From: Anaerolineales bacterium Chloro_02
GTDB lineage: Bacteria; Chloroflexota; Anaerolineae; Anaerolineales; Anaerolineaceae
Reading direction: 5' to 3'
Assembly (NCBI GenBank): GCA_001603765.1
Contig: LUZV01000106.1
Location: 1 to 9,862, forward strand
Length of the DNA: 9,862 nt
This document shows positions 1 through 7,028 of the stretch, in pieces. Each line of letters starts with the position of its first letter. The stretch's first letter is position 1. The notes under the pieces are model-generated. The model searched no databases. It had not been told where the DNA came from and was given only the letters and a program-made list of their open reading frames with translations. A program made the position numbers and the translations under genes.

Positions 1-74
1 CCTCCAGGTCATCATATTTTGGATGGTAAAAGTCAGCATTGCAACAAAAACGAACAAATCAGTACAGAAAATAC

Positions 75-102
75 TATAATCTTCTTAACGGTTCAACAGG
101 AG
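75..102 (+). promoter_or_regulatory. Probable tldD promoter -10 box and ribosome binding site
   Basis: A perfect TATAAT lies at 75-80. A start seven bases past its last T would fall on A87, a purine, giving a leader of about 23 nt before GTG 110. The hexamer 17 nt upstream (GAACAA, 52-57) is a poor -35; TTGCAA at 39-44 is too far away. AGGAG at 98-102 is the ribosome site. It is one base from ATG 104 but seven bases from the in-frame GTG at 110. Confidence 0.5.
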
Positions 103-109
103 AATGATT

Positions 110-1564
110 GTGAGACAAAAAATAAAAACAAAACTAGACCAGTTAAAAGCTCAAGGCGCGCATTATATCGACGCGCGCTGGTATCCACGGGAAGATCAAA
201 ACATGCTTTTCGTGTGGAATGGCAACCTCAAAGAGAACACCGTCTCCAGCCAGAGCGGCTTGGGCGTGCGTGTTCTTTATAACGGCGCCTGGGGGTTTTC
301 GGCATCTTCAGACCTAAGCAATCTCGATGCCATTTTTGATCAGGCATTGGATAACGCTCGCGCGGCATCTGAGCGTGTTACTTTCCCGGTTCGGCTGGCA
401 GAAAAGGATGCTGTCCGCGCAACCTTCAGCAGTCCAAACCAGATTGACCCTTTTGAAGTTGGGTTAGACGAAAAAGTCGCCTTTTTGCAGAAGCTCGATC
501 AGGCGCTCAATCAACCCGGGGTGGCACAGAGGATGAGCTATCTTGATTTCGTCCGAAAACAGATCATCTTCATGGATTCTGAAGGCTCCGAGATCGAAAA
601 AAATATCATCGAAGTGTTTCCCGGGATGCGGATTGTGGGCGTTGATCAAGATGGTGGAATGCAGAGCCTGAAATACCTCCCTGGGCGCACAGGGCCAACA
701 CGAGGTTGGGAGAGTATCTCGGAAGCTGATTTCTTGCACAACGCGGATCGGTTGGTGAGGGAGATGAACGAGCTGTTGGTAGCGCCAATTTGCCCGGACG
801 GGAAAAGATCCGTTATCTTACTCCCCGGCATAATGTACCTCCAAACGCACGAGACTATCGGGCATGCGTTGGAATTGGACCGCATCCTCGGCTATGAGCT
901 TTCGTTTGCTGGCGGGTCCTTCGTCCGATTGGAAGATTTTGGCACACTCCGCTATGGCTCTGAGAAGCTCACTGCCCGCGCCAACGCGTTGGAACCCAAC
1001 ACCCCTGGCAGCTTTGGTTATGATGATGACGGCGTTCCCGCCCAGGACAATTTGCTGATCGACAAGGGTATTCTCGTGGGGGCGATTACCGGACGCCAGA
1101 TGGTGGAAGAGGCTAACGCCAAAGCTCGCAAACGGATCTTCGAGGGTTCAAGCGGCGCTAACCGCGCCACCGCGTTTTACCGCGTTCCAATCGAGCGAAT
1201 GACCAACATCAACATCGACCCGGGCAGCGACGGCAGCCTGGAGGATATCATTGCCAACACCGAGCGTGGCGTAGTTTTGGATGGGGATAAGAGCTGGTCA
1301 ATCGGCTCTAATCGCGAGCAATTTCACTTTGCTTGTGATCTTGGTTGGCTGGTGGAGGATGGTCAGAAGAAACACATGGTCAGGAACCCAACCTATCGCG
1401 GAGAGACCCTGCCATTCTACAATTCGCTCAGCGCTGTTGGCGATGAGAGCACCTGGCACGTCCATTACGTCGACAATTGCGGTAAGGGAGCGCCAAATCA
1501 GATCATGCAGTTAGGGCACGGCATACCGGTTTGCCGGTTCGATAACGTGCAGGTAGGAGAATAA
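110..1564 (+). CDS. tldD: TldD metalloprotease subunit
   Basis: Catalytic subunit of the TldD/TldE heterodimeric zinc protease. In E. coli this cytosolic complex trims unfolded peptides, such as the microcin B17 precursor and the CcdA antitoxin. Counting from GTG 110, the protein has 484 residues, close to the roughly 480 of E. coli TldD. The zinc motif HETIGH is at residues 247-252. The C-terminal NCGKG supplies the third ligand, Cys457, and is followed by the family ending with RFDNVQVGE. An in-frame ATG at 104 exists, but AGGAG at 98-102 leaves it one base of spacing, whereas GTG 110 has seven, so I prefer GTG; the difference is two residues. The gene is followed two bases later by its partner tldE, as usual for this pair. 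Assignment is firm; the natural substrate in this organism is unknown. Confidence 0.93.
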   Translation: MRQKIKTKLDQLKAQGAHYIDARWYPREDQNMLFVWNGNLKENTVSSQSGLGVRVLYNGAWGFSASSDLSNLDAIFDQALDNARAASERVTFPVRLAEKDAVRATFSSPNQIDPFEVGLDEKVAFLQKLDQALNQPGVAQRMSYLDFVRKQIIFMDSEGSEIEKNIIEVFPGMRIVGVDQDGGMQSLKYLPGRTGPTRGWESISEADFLHNADRLVREMNELLVAPICPDGKRSVILLPGIMYLQTHETIGHALELDRILGYELSFAGGSFVRLEDFGTLRYGSEKLTARANALEPNTPGSFGYDDDGVPAQDNLLIDKGILVGAITGRQMVEEANAKARKRIFEGSSGANRATAFYRVPIERMTNINIDPGSDGSLEDIIANTERGVVLDGDKSWSIGSNREQFHFACDLGWLVEDGQKKHMVRNPTYRGETLPFYNSLSAVGDESTWHVHYVDNCGKGAPNQIMQLGHGIPVCRFDNVQVGE

Positions 1565-1566
1565 CC

Positions 1567-2952
1567 ATGACCAACGAAATAATCAGTTTACTTAGGACAC
1601 TCCGCCAGGCTGCGCTTGATCGCGGATTGAAAGCGACGATTCATTACCACGAAGAAGACAGCTTTTTGATGCGCTTTGCCAATTCTGCTATCTCTCTGAA
1701 TACCAATGAGCGCCTGGTCCGCCTGGATTTTAAGGCGTTTGATGGCCGCAAAACAGCTCAGGTTGCATCTATTGTAGATCCGACTGACCTGGATGGGGTG
1801 AAACAATCTCTGGATCGGCTGGCTGAGATGCTTCCGCACGCCCAACCACTTACTTACGATCCGACCTTCCCTGTTTATCAAAAAGATATCGTAGACGAAC
1901 GCTCGTACGACCCGGCTTTAGCCGCGCTGACAAACCAGGAACGCTTGGAATACTTCAACACATTGGCAAAAGGGCTTGAGTCGGAAGATGTGAAGCTGAG
2001 CGGGATATTTAGCAATGGGGTTACCACTGTCGCCCAGATAAGCACCGCCAGCGAACACACACAGTTCTTCCGTTCGTCTGACGCTCAAATCACGGCGGTT
2101 TTGTCGTCAGAAAGCCTCAAGTGGGAGATCAACGCGGAGCAATCCGCCCAAAAGAAGAGTGATTTGGACGCGGTAAGCTTGCACGAAGACCTTACATTAT
2201 TACTGCAAAACTATCAGCAGGACGCCGCGGTTAAGCTGCCAGTCGGGAAGTACACCGTTGTGCTTGGTCCGGCGGCAACCGCTGAATTGGTGGGGATGAT
2301 GGCAATGTACGGTATGACTGGCGCAGCGCTGAAGCAGGGTTATTCCTTCTTGACAGAAGCCGACCAAGGTCGCCGGATATTTTCTGAAAAGTTTTCGGTG
2401 ACCGATGACCCCGAGGCAGTTGAGCTGTATGCCGAGAAAGCAGATCAATATGGTTTGGAACGAAAACCGTTCGCGCTGGTTAGCAACGGAAAATTTGGCG
2501 GCTTTGTTTGGGATCAGGACACCGCTGATGAGTTTGGTCAAAAGCCAACCGGTCACAGCATTAATCACCCAAGTCTGGTAGTGAATGGCGGAACGGGCGA
2601 AGTTGCTTCATTGGCTGAGTTAATCGCGATGGAAAAGGATGAGGATTTGCTTTATATCCCCTATATCCACTATATGAACATGGTCAACCCCTCTGAAGGC
2701 ACAATCACAGGTTCCAGCCGTTTTGGCGCGCTTTACCTGAAAAAAGATGGCAGCGTTGAAGTTCCGTTTAACGTGCGCCTGACCCAAAGATTTGTAGACT
2801 TCTTTGGGGATAACCTTTGCTGGCTTAGCAGGGAACAGGTGGTCTATAACGTTTCGAGCAGCTACGACAGACGCAACCCAACGGCGTTGAAGGTGCCTCG
2901 TTTTGTGTGCGTCAAAGGGATCGAGATTTCCCACTCCAATCCTTCATATTAG
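1567..2952 (+). CDS. pmbA: TldE/PmbA, non-catalytic partner of TldD
   Basis: Second subunit of the TldD/TldE protease, 461 residues (E. coli PmbA has about 450). In the family, TldE has the same fold as TldD but does not bind zinc. It completes the chamber that admits only extended peptides to the TldD active site. Consistent with this, no HExxxH is present: the corresponding stretch reads AELVGMMAMYG. The C-terminal part keeps the family pattern (NPSEGTITGSSRFGALYLK, then a short beta-rich tail). AGGAG at 1555-1559 lies inside the last codons of tldD, seven bases before the ATG, and the tldD stop is two bases away. Translation of the two subunits is therefore probably coupled, matching an equimolar complex. 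A terminator follows 25 bases after the stop. Confidence 0.9.
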   Translation: MTNEIISLLRTLRQAALDRGLKATIHYHEEDSFLMRFANSAISLNTNERLVRLDFKAFDGRKTAQVASIVDPTDLDGVKQSLDRLAEMLPHAQPLTYDPTFPVYQKDIVDERSYDPALAALTNQERLEYFNTLAKGLESEDVKLSGIFSNGVTTVAQISTASEHTQFFRSSDAQITAVLSSESLKWEINAEQSAQKKSDLDAVSLHEDLTLLLQNYQQDAAVKLPVGKYTVVLGPAATAELVGMMAMYGMTGAALKQGYSFLTEADQGRRIFSEKFSVTDDPEAVELYAEKADQYGLERKPFALVSNGKFGGFVWDQDTADEFGQKPTGHSINHPSLVVNGGTGEVASLAELIAMEKDEDLLYIPYIHYMNMVNPSEGTITGSSRFGALYLKKDGSVEVPFNVRLTQRFVDFFGDNLCWLSREQVVYNVSSSYDRRNPTALKVPRFVCVKGIEISHSNPSY

Positions 2953-2977
2953 TTCGCCGTAGCACGTTGGATTCCTG

Positions 2978-3004
2978 GCGGAGGGCAAAAAACCCTCCGC
3001 TTTT
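2978..3004 (+). terminator. Rho-independent terminator of tldD-tldE
   Basis: A perfect 8-bp GC-rich stem (GCGGAGGG at 2978-2985, CCCTCCGC at 2993-3000) encloses a 7-nt A-rich loop and is followed by TTTT. It lies 25 nt after the tldE stop, and isolates the protease operon from the kinase gene downstream. Confidence 0.85.
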
Positions 3005-3083
3005 CATTCTGCTAATTAGGCTGGCTCAGAGTCTCTGCGTTGAAAAAGAGTTCGCCCGTTCCAATAATTCAATCGCCCCCAGG

Positions 3084-3089
3084 TATAAT
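3084..3089 (+). promoter_or_regulatory. TATAAT box placing the start on the kinase ATG (leaderless)
   Basis: A perfect TATAAT ends six bases before the ATG at 3096. The usual seven-base step from the last T to +1 lands exactly on the A of that ATG. No Shine-Dalgarno sequence occurs in the 20 bases before the ATG. No good -35 is seen at 16-18 nt spacing (CCAATA at 17 nt). A leaderless transcript is the simplest reading. Confidence 0.55.
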
Positions 3090-3095
3090 AAGCGT

Positions 3096-4010
3096 ATGGG
3101 CAAACAGAAATTATTTGGCGCCATTGAAGGCGGTGGAACTAAGTTTATCTGTGCGGTTGCCGACGAAGAAAACAAAATCCTGCTTGAATCGCGCATACCC
3201 ACCTCCCTCCCCCATGAAACTCTTGCGGCGTGCGCTGACTTTTTCCTTCAGGCGCGCCGTAATCTCGGGCCTTTATCCGCGCTCGGTATTGCCTGCTTCG
3301 GTCCTCTCGATCCCCGCCCCGCCTCCCCCACTTACGGCCGAATTCTCGCCACGCCAAAGCCGGGATGGGAAAATGCTGATATCGTCGGTTTTTTTAGAGA
3401 CACGCTTGGCACGAATCTTCCTATTGGCTTTGACACCGACGTCAACGCTGCCGTCCTGGCTGAATCCCGTTGGGGCGCTGGTCAGGGTTTGAGCGACTTG
3501 GTTTATCTCACCGTTGGCACAGGCATTGGCGGTGGCGCCTTGGTTGACAGCGAGGTGCTTCATGGCTACGCGCACCCAGAAATGGGGCATGTTTTGCTTC
3601 CCAAACACCCTTCCGATGCCGCTTTTTCCGGTGTCTGCCCCTTCCACGGCTCGTGCCTTGAAGGGCTCGCCTCCGGTCCGGCCATTGAGGCGCGCTGGGG
3701 TGCCAACGCCGCTGATCTGCCGCCAAATCACCCCGCCTGGCAGCTTGAAGCTCACTATCTCGCTCTTGGGCTGATGAATATTTGTTTAATCCTGGCTCCC
3801 GAACGCATCACGCTCGGCGGCGGGGTTATGAACCAGACCTTCCTGTTCCCCATGATCCGTTCTGAGCTGACATATCTCTTGGGGAACTACCTCCAATCCC
3901 CACAAATAGCCGACATGGAGCACTATGTTGTTCCCAGTGGCTTGGCAGGAATCGCGGGTCTTTATGGCGGTCTGGCTCTTGCTCATCAGGCTCTTTTGAA
4001 CCAATCCTGA
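3096..4010 (+). CDS. ROK-family sugar kinase, probable fructokinase
   Basis: Predicted cytosolic ATP-dependent hexose kinase of 304 residues, most like the zinc-containing bacterial fructokinases of the ROK family (fructose to fructose 6-phosphate). N-terminal phosphate loop: GAIEGGGTKF (8-17). Presumed catalytic Asp115 lies in FDTDVNAAVLAE. The second phosphate motif is GTGIGGG (141-147). A zinc site is formed by His165 of HPEMGH and Cys181, His184 and Cys187 of CPFHGSC. EGLASGPAIEARWG (189-202) is typical of the fructokinase branch; GGGVMNQ (241-247) is the C-terminal nucleotide-side motif. The frame stays open upstream to 2907 but would cross tldE and its terminator, and the family normally starts a few residues before the GGGTK loop, so ATG 3096 is chosen. 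It lacks a ribosome site (see the TATAAT entry). Other hexoses such as mannose remain possible substrates. Confidence 0.88.
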   Translation: MGKQKLFGAIEGGGTKFICAVADEENKILLESRIPTSLPHETLAACADFFLQARRNLGPLSALGIACFGPLDPRPASPTYGRILATPKPGWENADIVGFFRDTLGTNLPIGFDTDVNAAVLAESRWGAGQGLSDLVYLTVGTGIGGGALVDSEVLHGYAHPEMGHVLLPKHPSDAAFSGVCPFHGSCLEGLASGPAIEARWGANAADLPPNHPAWQLEAHYLALGLMNICLILAPERITLGGGVMNQTFLFPMIRSELTYLLGNYLQSPQIADMEHYVVPSGLAGIAGLYGGLALAHQALLNQS

Positions 4011-4018
4011 TAACCTTT

Positions 4019-4392
4019 TCACCCTTCGCTCAAGATCTGTTTTTTTGACAGCGACTGACCCTTTTGAAGGACAAGGTTCAACCTTTCCGTGCCAGTGGTT
4101 ACCATGAGCGCAAGCAATAACAGCACTACCGGGTAGAGATGCAAACCATTGCGCCCCACAATCAGCCCTAAAAGTGGCGGGATTAAGGTCAAACCAACGT
4201 ACGCGGTCGCCATCTGCAGCCCCATCAGGCTTGCCGAGTTTTCCGCCCCAAAGCGCCTTGGGGGTTCATGCAGTAAGGTTGGGTAAATTGGAGCGCAGCC
4301 CAGAGCCCGGTGCTGGCTTCCACTGCGCAATACGCAAAGAATGCCGCCAGATTTGGGGAAAGCCCCCGAAGATGCCGTATCTCCACCCTACC
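4019..4392 (-). pseudogene. Remnant of a major-facilitator (sugar-type) permease
   Basis: On the minus strand, 4303-4019 encodes a typical MFS C-terminal portion. LGCAPIYPTLLHEPPRRFG is followed by a GAENS-like stretch, LMGLQMATAYVG, a PPLLG turn and a last hydrophobic helix, ending at a TGA whose complement is 4019-4021. Just upstream, in another frame (4389-4294), is a second MFS piece, RVEIRHLRG then LAAFFAYCAVEASTGLWAA, which resembles the start of transmembrane helix 7. Helices 8-9 and the loop that should lie between are missing, and the whole N-terminal half is absent. The longest frame through the region opens with TTG at 4330 and has no ribosome site. This is a decayed gene with an internal frame-changing deletion at about 4294-4303, not a functional short protein. 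It ends eight bases from the kinase stop, in convergent orientation. Confidence 0.75.
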
Positions 4393-4423
4393 GGTTTGGG
4401 AGTCGATGGGAGCTGGATCTACG

Positions 4424-4456
4424 AAAGAGGCTGACCCAAAAGGTCAGCCTCTTTTT
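4424..4456. terminator. Bidirectional hairpin terminator below the bacterioferritin operon
   Basis: A 13-bp perfect stem (4424-4436 with 4442-4454) consists of a GC-rich 10-bp core GAGGCTGACC/GGTCAGCCTC extended by A-T pairs, with a 5-nt loop. On the plus strand it is followed by a T run (TTTTT, 4452-4456); on the minus strand by TTT. It lies 12 bases past the end of the second bacterioferritin gene, so it probably ends that operon. It can also stop reading from the permease-relic side. Confidence 0.8.
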
Positions 4457-4467
4457 GTGAGTTGAAA

Positions 4468-4932
4468 CTATTTAATCGTCGTCAAGTAGAACGGCAGGGT
4501 CATTTGTTCAATCTGATCAAGCTGCTCATCGAAGAAATCGACATGCTCTTCTTCATCCGCCAGGATAGCGTCCAGTAATTCCTTGGTTCCGTTATCGCCT
4601 TCGGCGATGACTACTCTGATCGCGTCGTTATACATTTTCACCGCATCCGACTCGAGAATGAGGTCGTTCTTGACCATCTCATCCACAGTCTTGCCAATAC
4701 GAATGGCATCCAACTCGCTGACAATCGGGCGTCCTTTCAGGAAAAGAATACGCGAAATCAATTTTTCTGCATGTTTCATCTCCTCAATAGCACGATGCTC
4801 TTCAGCTTCACCGAGTTTAGAATAGCCCCAGTCTTCATACATCTCCGCATGCACCATGTATTGGCTGATGGCAGTCAGTTCCTCACGCAGGAGACCATTT
4901 AATGTTTCAATAACTTTTACGTTGCCTTTCAT
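4468..4932 (-). CDS. bfr: Bacterioferritin, second (downstream) copy
   Basis: Iron-storage protein that oxidises Fe(II) and stores the mineral in a 24-subunit cytosolic shell. Length 154 residues, as is normal for Bfr. The six dinuclear ferroxidase ligands are all present: Glu18, Glu51, His54, Glu94, Glu127 and His130. Met52, which binds heme between two subunits, is present in EEMKHAEK. It starts MKG like E. coli Bfr. GGAGG (complement of 4937-4941) precedes the ATG by four bases, and the stop of the upstream copy is only ten bases away, so the two are co-transcribed. By hand count it shares 95 of 154 residues (about 62%) with its neighbour without gaps; differences concentrate at residues 31-50 and 70-112. 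It may form mixed shells with the other copy. Confidence 0.95.
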   Translation of the reverse strand: MKGNVKVIETLNGLLREELTAISQYMVHAEMYEDWGYSKLGEAEEHRAIEEMKHAEKLISRILFLKGRPIVSELDAIRIGKTVDEMVKNDLILESDAVKMYNDAIRVVIAEGDNGTKELLDAILADEEEHVDFFDEQLDQIEQMTLPFYLTTIK

Positions 4933-4942
4933 GTTTCCTCCG

Positions 4943-5407
4943 TTACTTGACCGTGGTCAGATAATTTCCCAGACCCATCTGTTCGATCTGATCAAGCTGC
5001 TCCTCAATGAAATCGAGATGATCTTCCTCATCTTTTAGGATGCGGTCGAGCAGTTCTTTCGTTCCATTATCCAAAAGATCCGCAGCCAATTTGATGGCTT
5101 CGTTGTAATGTTTTACAGCTTCCACCTCAGATTGCCTGTCGTTTTCGAGCATTCCAGGGACAGTATCAGAGATATGCATCTTGTTGAGCTTGTCCACAAT
5201 AGGTGTGCCGCCAAGGAAAAGGATTCTTGAAATAAGCTTTTCCGCATGTTTCATCTCGGTTATCGCGCGATCTTCGATGCTGTGATGCAGGGATTCAAAA
5301 CCCCAGTCAGCGCACTCTTCCGCGTGAACAAAATACTGACTAATGGCTGTCAGCTCGTCTGCCAGCAGAAAGTTCAGTTTCTCAATAATCTCGGGTTTGC
5401 CTTTCAT
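4943..5407 (-). CDS. bfr: Bacterioferritin, first (upstream) copy
   Basis: First gene of the tandem bacterioferritin operon, 154 residues. The full ferroxidase set (Glu18, Glu51, His54, Glu94, Glu127, His130) and the heme ligand Met52 (in TEMKHAEK) are intact, so this copy is predicted to be active on its own. It carries a cysteine at 32 (VHAEECADWG) that its partner lacks. AGGAGG (complement of 5413-5418) lies five bases before the ATG, the strongest ribosome site in the window. It is driven by the TTGAAC-17-TATAAT promoter directly upstream with a leader of about 24 nt. Iron or oxidative-stress control would be expected for this family, but I did not recognise a Fur or PerR box. Confidence 0.95.
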   Translation of the reverse strand: MKGKPEIIEKLNFLLADELTAISQYFVHAEECADWGFESLHHSIEDRAITEMKHAEKLISRILFLGGTPIVDKLNKMHISDTVPGMLENDRQSEVEAVKHYNEAIKLAADLLDNGTKELLDRILKDEEDHLDFIEEQLDQIEQMGLGNYLTTVK

Positions 5408-5437
5408 ACAAACCTCCTTTCAAGTTTTCGATGCTTA

Positions 5438-5466
5438 ATTATAACGTTAACAAAGAACCAGTTCAA
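5438..5466 (-). promoter_or_regulatory. Sigma-70-type promoter of the bacterioferritin operon
   Basis: Read on the minus strand, TTGAAC (complement of 5461-5466), a 17-nt spacer and a perfect TATAAT (complement of 5438-5443) give an almost consensus promoter. The predicted start near 5431 leaves a leader of about 24 nt carrying AGGAGG. The sequence GTTAACGTTAT just upstream of and overlapping the -10 is AT-rich and partly palindromic (GTTAAC), a possible operator position, but this is speculative. Confidence 0.8.
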
Positions 5467-5612
5467 ATAATATGCGACCAATCACTCTACCTTGCACAAG
5501 TCTTATTGGATCAATCTTCTTCGAGTAAAATCCTTGTGATATTAAATAATTTAGTCATTATTTTCTGGGTCTCCGGACGGGCGGCGGCGAACCCTGAACG
5601 GAGAGGTTCAAC

Positions 5613-6905
5613 ATGGGCAATATCACCGATAAAGTAATGGGAAATTACAACCTGAAATTGGCTGACACCAGGATTGCAGACTTCCCACGCTATGATTTCT
5701 TCAAAGAGGTCAAGCCTCAAGCCAGGTATCTGACGCCAATTGCCTGGATGCTAAGCTTTCCGGACTTCTGGAAGCATAAAACCCGTCTTTCCCGCGATTT
5801 AAAGGGAGTCAAGCCTCCTTACCTATTGCTTTGCAATCACAACGGTTTTTTTGATTTTAAGGTCATGACTGCCGCCATCTTTCCGCGGCGCGCAAATTAC
5901 GTCGTCGCGCTGGATGGCTTTATCAATCGCGAGTGGATCATGCGCAAGGTTGGCTGTATTTGCAAACGCAAATTTGTAAACGATCTTGAACTCATTCGCC
6001 AGACTGCCAGATTGCTTAAGCAGAAACAAATCGTAGTTTATTACCCCGAAGCGCGCTACTCCCTGATTGGGACGGATGCGGTTCTGCCGGACTCATTGGG
6101 CAAGATGATCCGGTTTCTGAAGGTCCCAGTAGTAACCCTAATTTCACATGGGCATCATGTTAACGAGCCTGCCTGGAATCAGACCAATCGCGGGATCCCT
6201 ACAACCGCGGAGTTAAAGCTGCTGCTTTCACAACAGGAAGTTGAAACACTGGATGCTAAAACTATTCAGCAACGGATCGAGCAGGGTTTTAAGTACGATG
6301 ATTATGCCTGGCAGCTCAAAAATAAAATCGTTCAAGGGGCGCCTGACCGCGCCGAGGGGCTCCACCGGGTTCTCTATCAGTGCCCTCACTGCCAGACCGA
6401 ATACCGTATGACCAGCCTGGGCGCGGAAATTAGCTGTGAGGCATGTGGAAAACGTTGGCAACTCACTGAGTATGGTCAACTCGAAGCTGTCGAAGGCGAA
6501 ACCGAGTTCCCTCACCCTCCAGATTGGTACGAATGGCAGCGTGCCAACGTCCGGCGCGAGGTTGAAACAGGTGTTTACCAACTGGAATGTGAAGTCTTAA
6601 TTGATTCTCTTCCCAACAGTGACGGTTTCGTCCCAATGGGTATAGGCTGGTTGCGGCATGACACAAACGGAATGACGCTACGCGGTGAACACGCTGGGGA
6701 GACCTTTGAGGTTACCAAAACTGTGCCGTCCCTTTACTCTATCCATATCGAATACAACTATATCGACAAGAAAATGGACTGCATCGACATCAGCACGCTC
6801 GACGACACCTACTTTGTCTACCCCACCACCCGCGACGCTTCCGTCACGAAAGTTGCGCTGGCGGTAGAGGAGCTTTATAAATTCTGGTCGCGCGAGCCGT
6901 GCTAG
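5613..6905 (+). CDS. PlsC-like acyltransferase with C-terminal zinc ribbon
   Basis: A 430-residue protein whose first half is a glycerolipid acyltransferase domain (1-acylglycerol-3-phosphate acyltransferase family). The HX4D catalytic motif is CNHNGFFDF, with His76 and Asp81. YYPEARYS (143-150) matches the substrate-binding FPEGTRS block, and VPVVTLISHGHH the last block. This domain normally moves an acyl group to the sn-2 position of lysophosphatidate at the membrane. It is followed by a zinc ribbon (Cys257, Cys260, Cys275, Cys278; CPHC and CEAC) and a C-terminal region of about 150 residues with many beta-like stretches and no domain I can name. The protein is far longer than PlsC (about 240). 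GGAGAGG at 5600-5606, six bases before the ATG, supports the start. The true acceptor is uncertain; it stands alone and converges on the next gene. Confidence 0.8.
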   Translation: MGNITDKVMGNYNLKLADTRIADFPRYDFFKEVKPQARYLTPIAWMLSFPDFWKHKTRLSRDLKGVKPPYLLLCNHNGFFDFKVMTAAIFPRRANYVVALDGFINREWIMRKVGCICKRKFVNDLELIRQTARLLKQKQIVVYYPEARYSLIGTDAVLPDSLGKMIRFLKVPVVTLISHGHHVNEPAWNQTNRGIPTTAELKLLLSQQEVETLDAKTIQQRIEQGFKYDDYAWQLKNKIVQGAPDRAEGLHRVLYQCPHCQTEYRMTSLGAEISCEACGKRWQLTEYGQLEAVEGETEFPHPPDWYEWQRANVRREVETGVYQLECEVLIDSLPNSDGFVPMGIGWLRHDTNGMTLRGEHAGETFEVTKTVPSLYSIHIEYNYIDKKMDCIDISTLDDTYFVYPTTRDASVTKVALAVEELYKFWSREPC

Positions 6906-6997
6906 CTAAGTTAATTCTGGCATTGCTGGCGCCCTCGCCGCGCAAGCGCTCCATTGTTTTCATGCCGCGTTACTGAAATGTATTCGGTTGTTTTCGG

Positions 6998-7028
6998 TTT
7001 GGCTTACAACATCAGGTTTTAAGCCAAA
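6998..7028. repeat. 9-bp inverted repeat across the guanylyltransferase stop
   Basis: TTTGGCTTA (6998-7006) and TAAGCCAAA (7020-7028) are perfect complements around a 13-nt loop. One arm contains the stop codon of the minus-strand gene. It lies in the 113-nt gap between two convergent genes. It has no T run on either side, so it is not a canonical terminator, though it could act as a weak or Rho-assisted end or protect the 3' end of an mRNA. Confidence 0.45.

Noticed and set aside
2200..2568. 122-codon minus-strand frame inside tldE
   Set aside because: Antisense shadow of a conserved gene with no motif of its own.
3040..3045. TTGAAA as a -35 for the kinase promoter
   Set aside because: It is 38 bases from the TATAAT box, far outside the 16-18 range.
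2907..3095. 63-codon in-frame extension upstream of the ROK kinase
   Set aside because: It overlaps the end of tldE and crosses its terminator, has no family similarity, and the family begins near the GGGTK loop.
3273..3755. Long minus-strand frame (160 codons) opposite the kinase
   Set aside because: It lies wholly antisense to a well-supported kinase, has low-complexity composition and no recognisable domain or ribosome site.
4174..4434. Plus-strand frame across the permease relic and hairpin
   Set aside because: The opposite strand carries clear MFS residues; this frame is arginine- and proline-rich without similarity and ends at the terminator.
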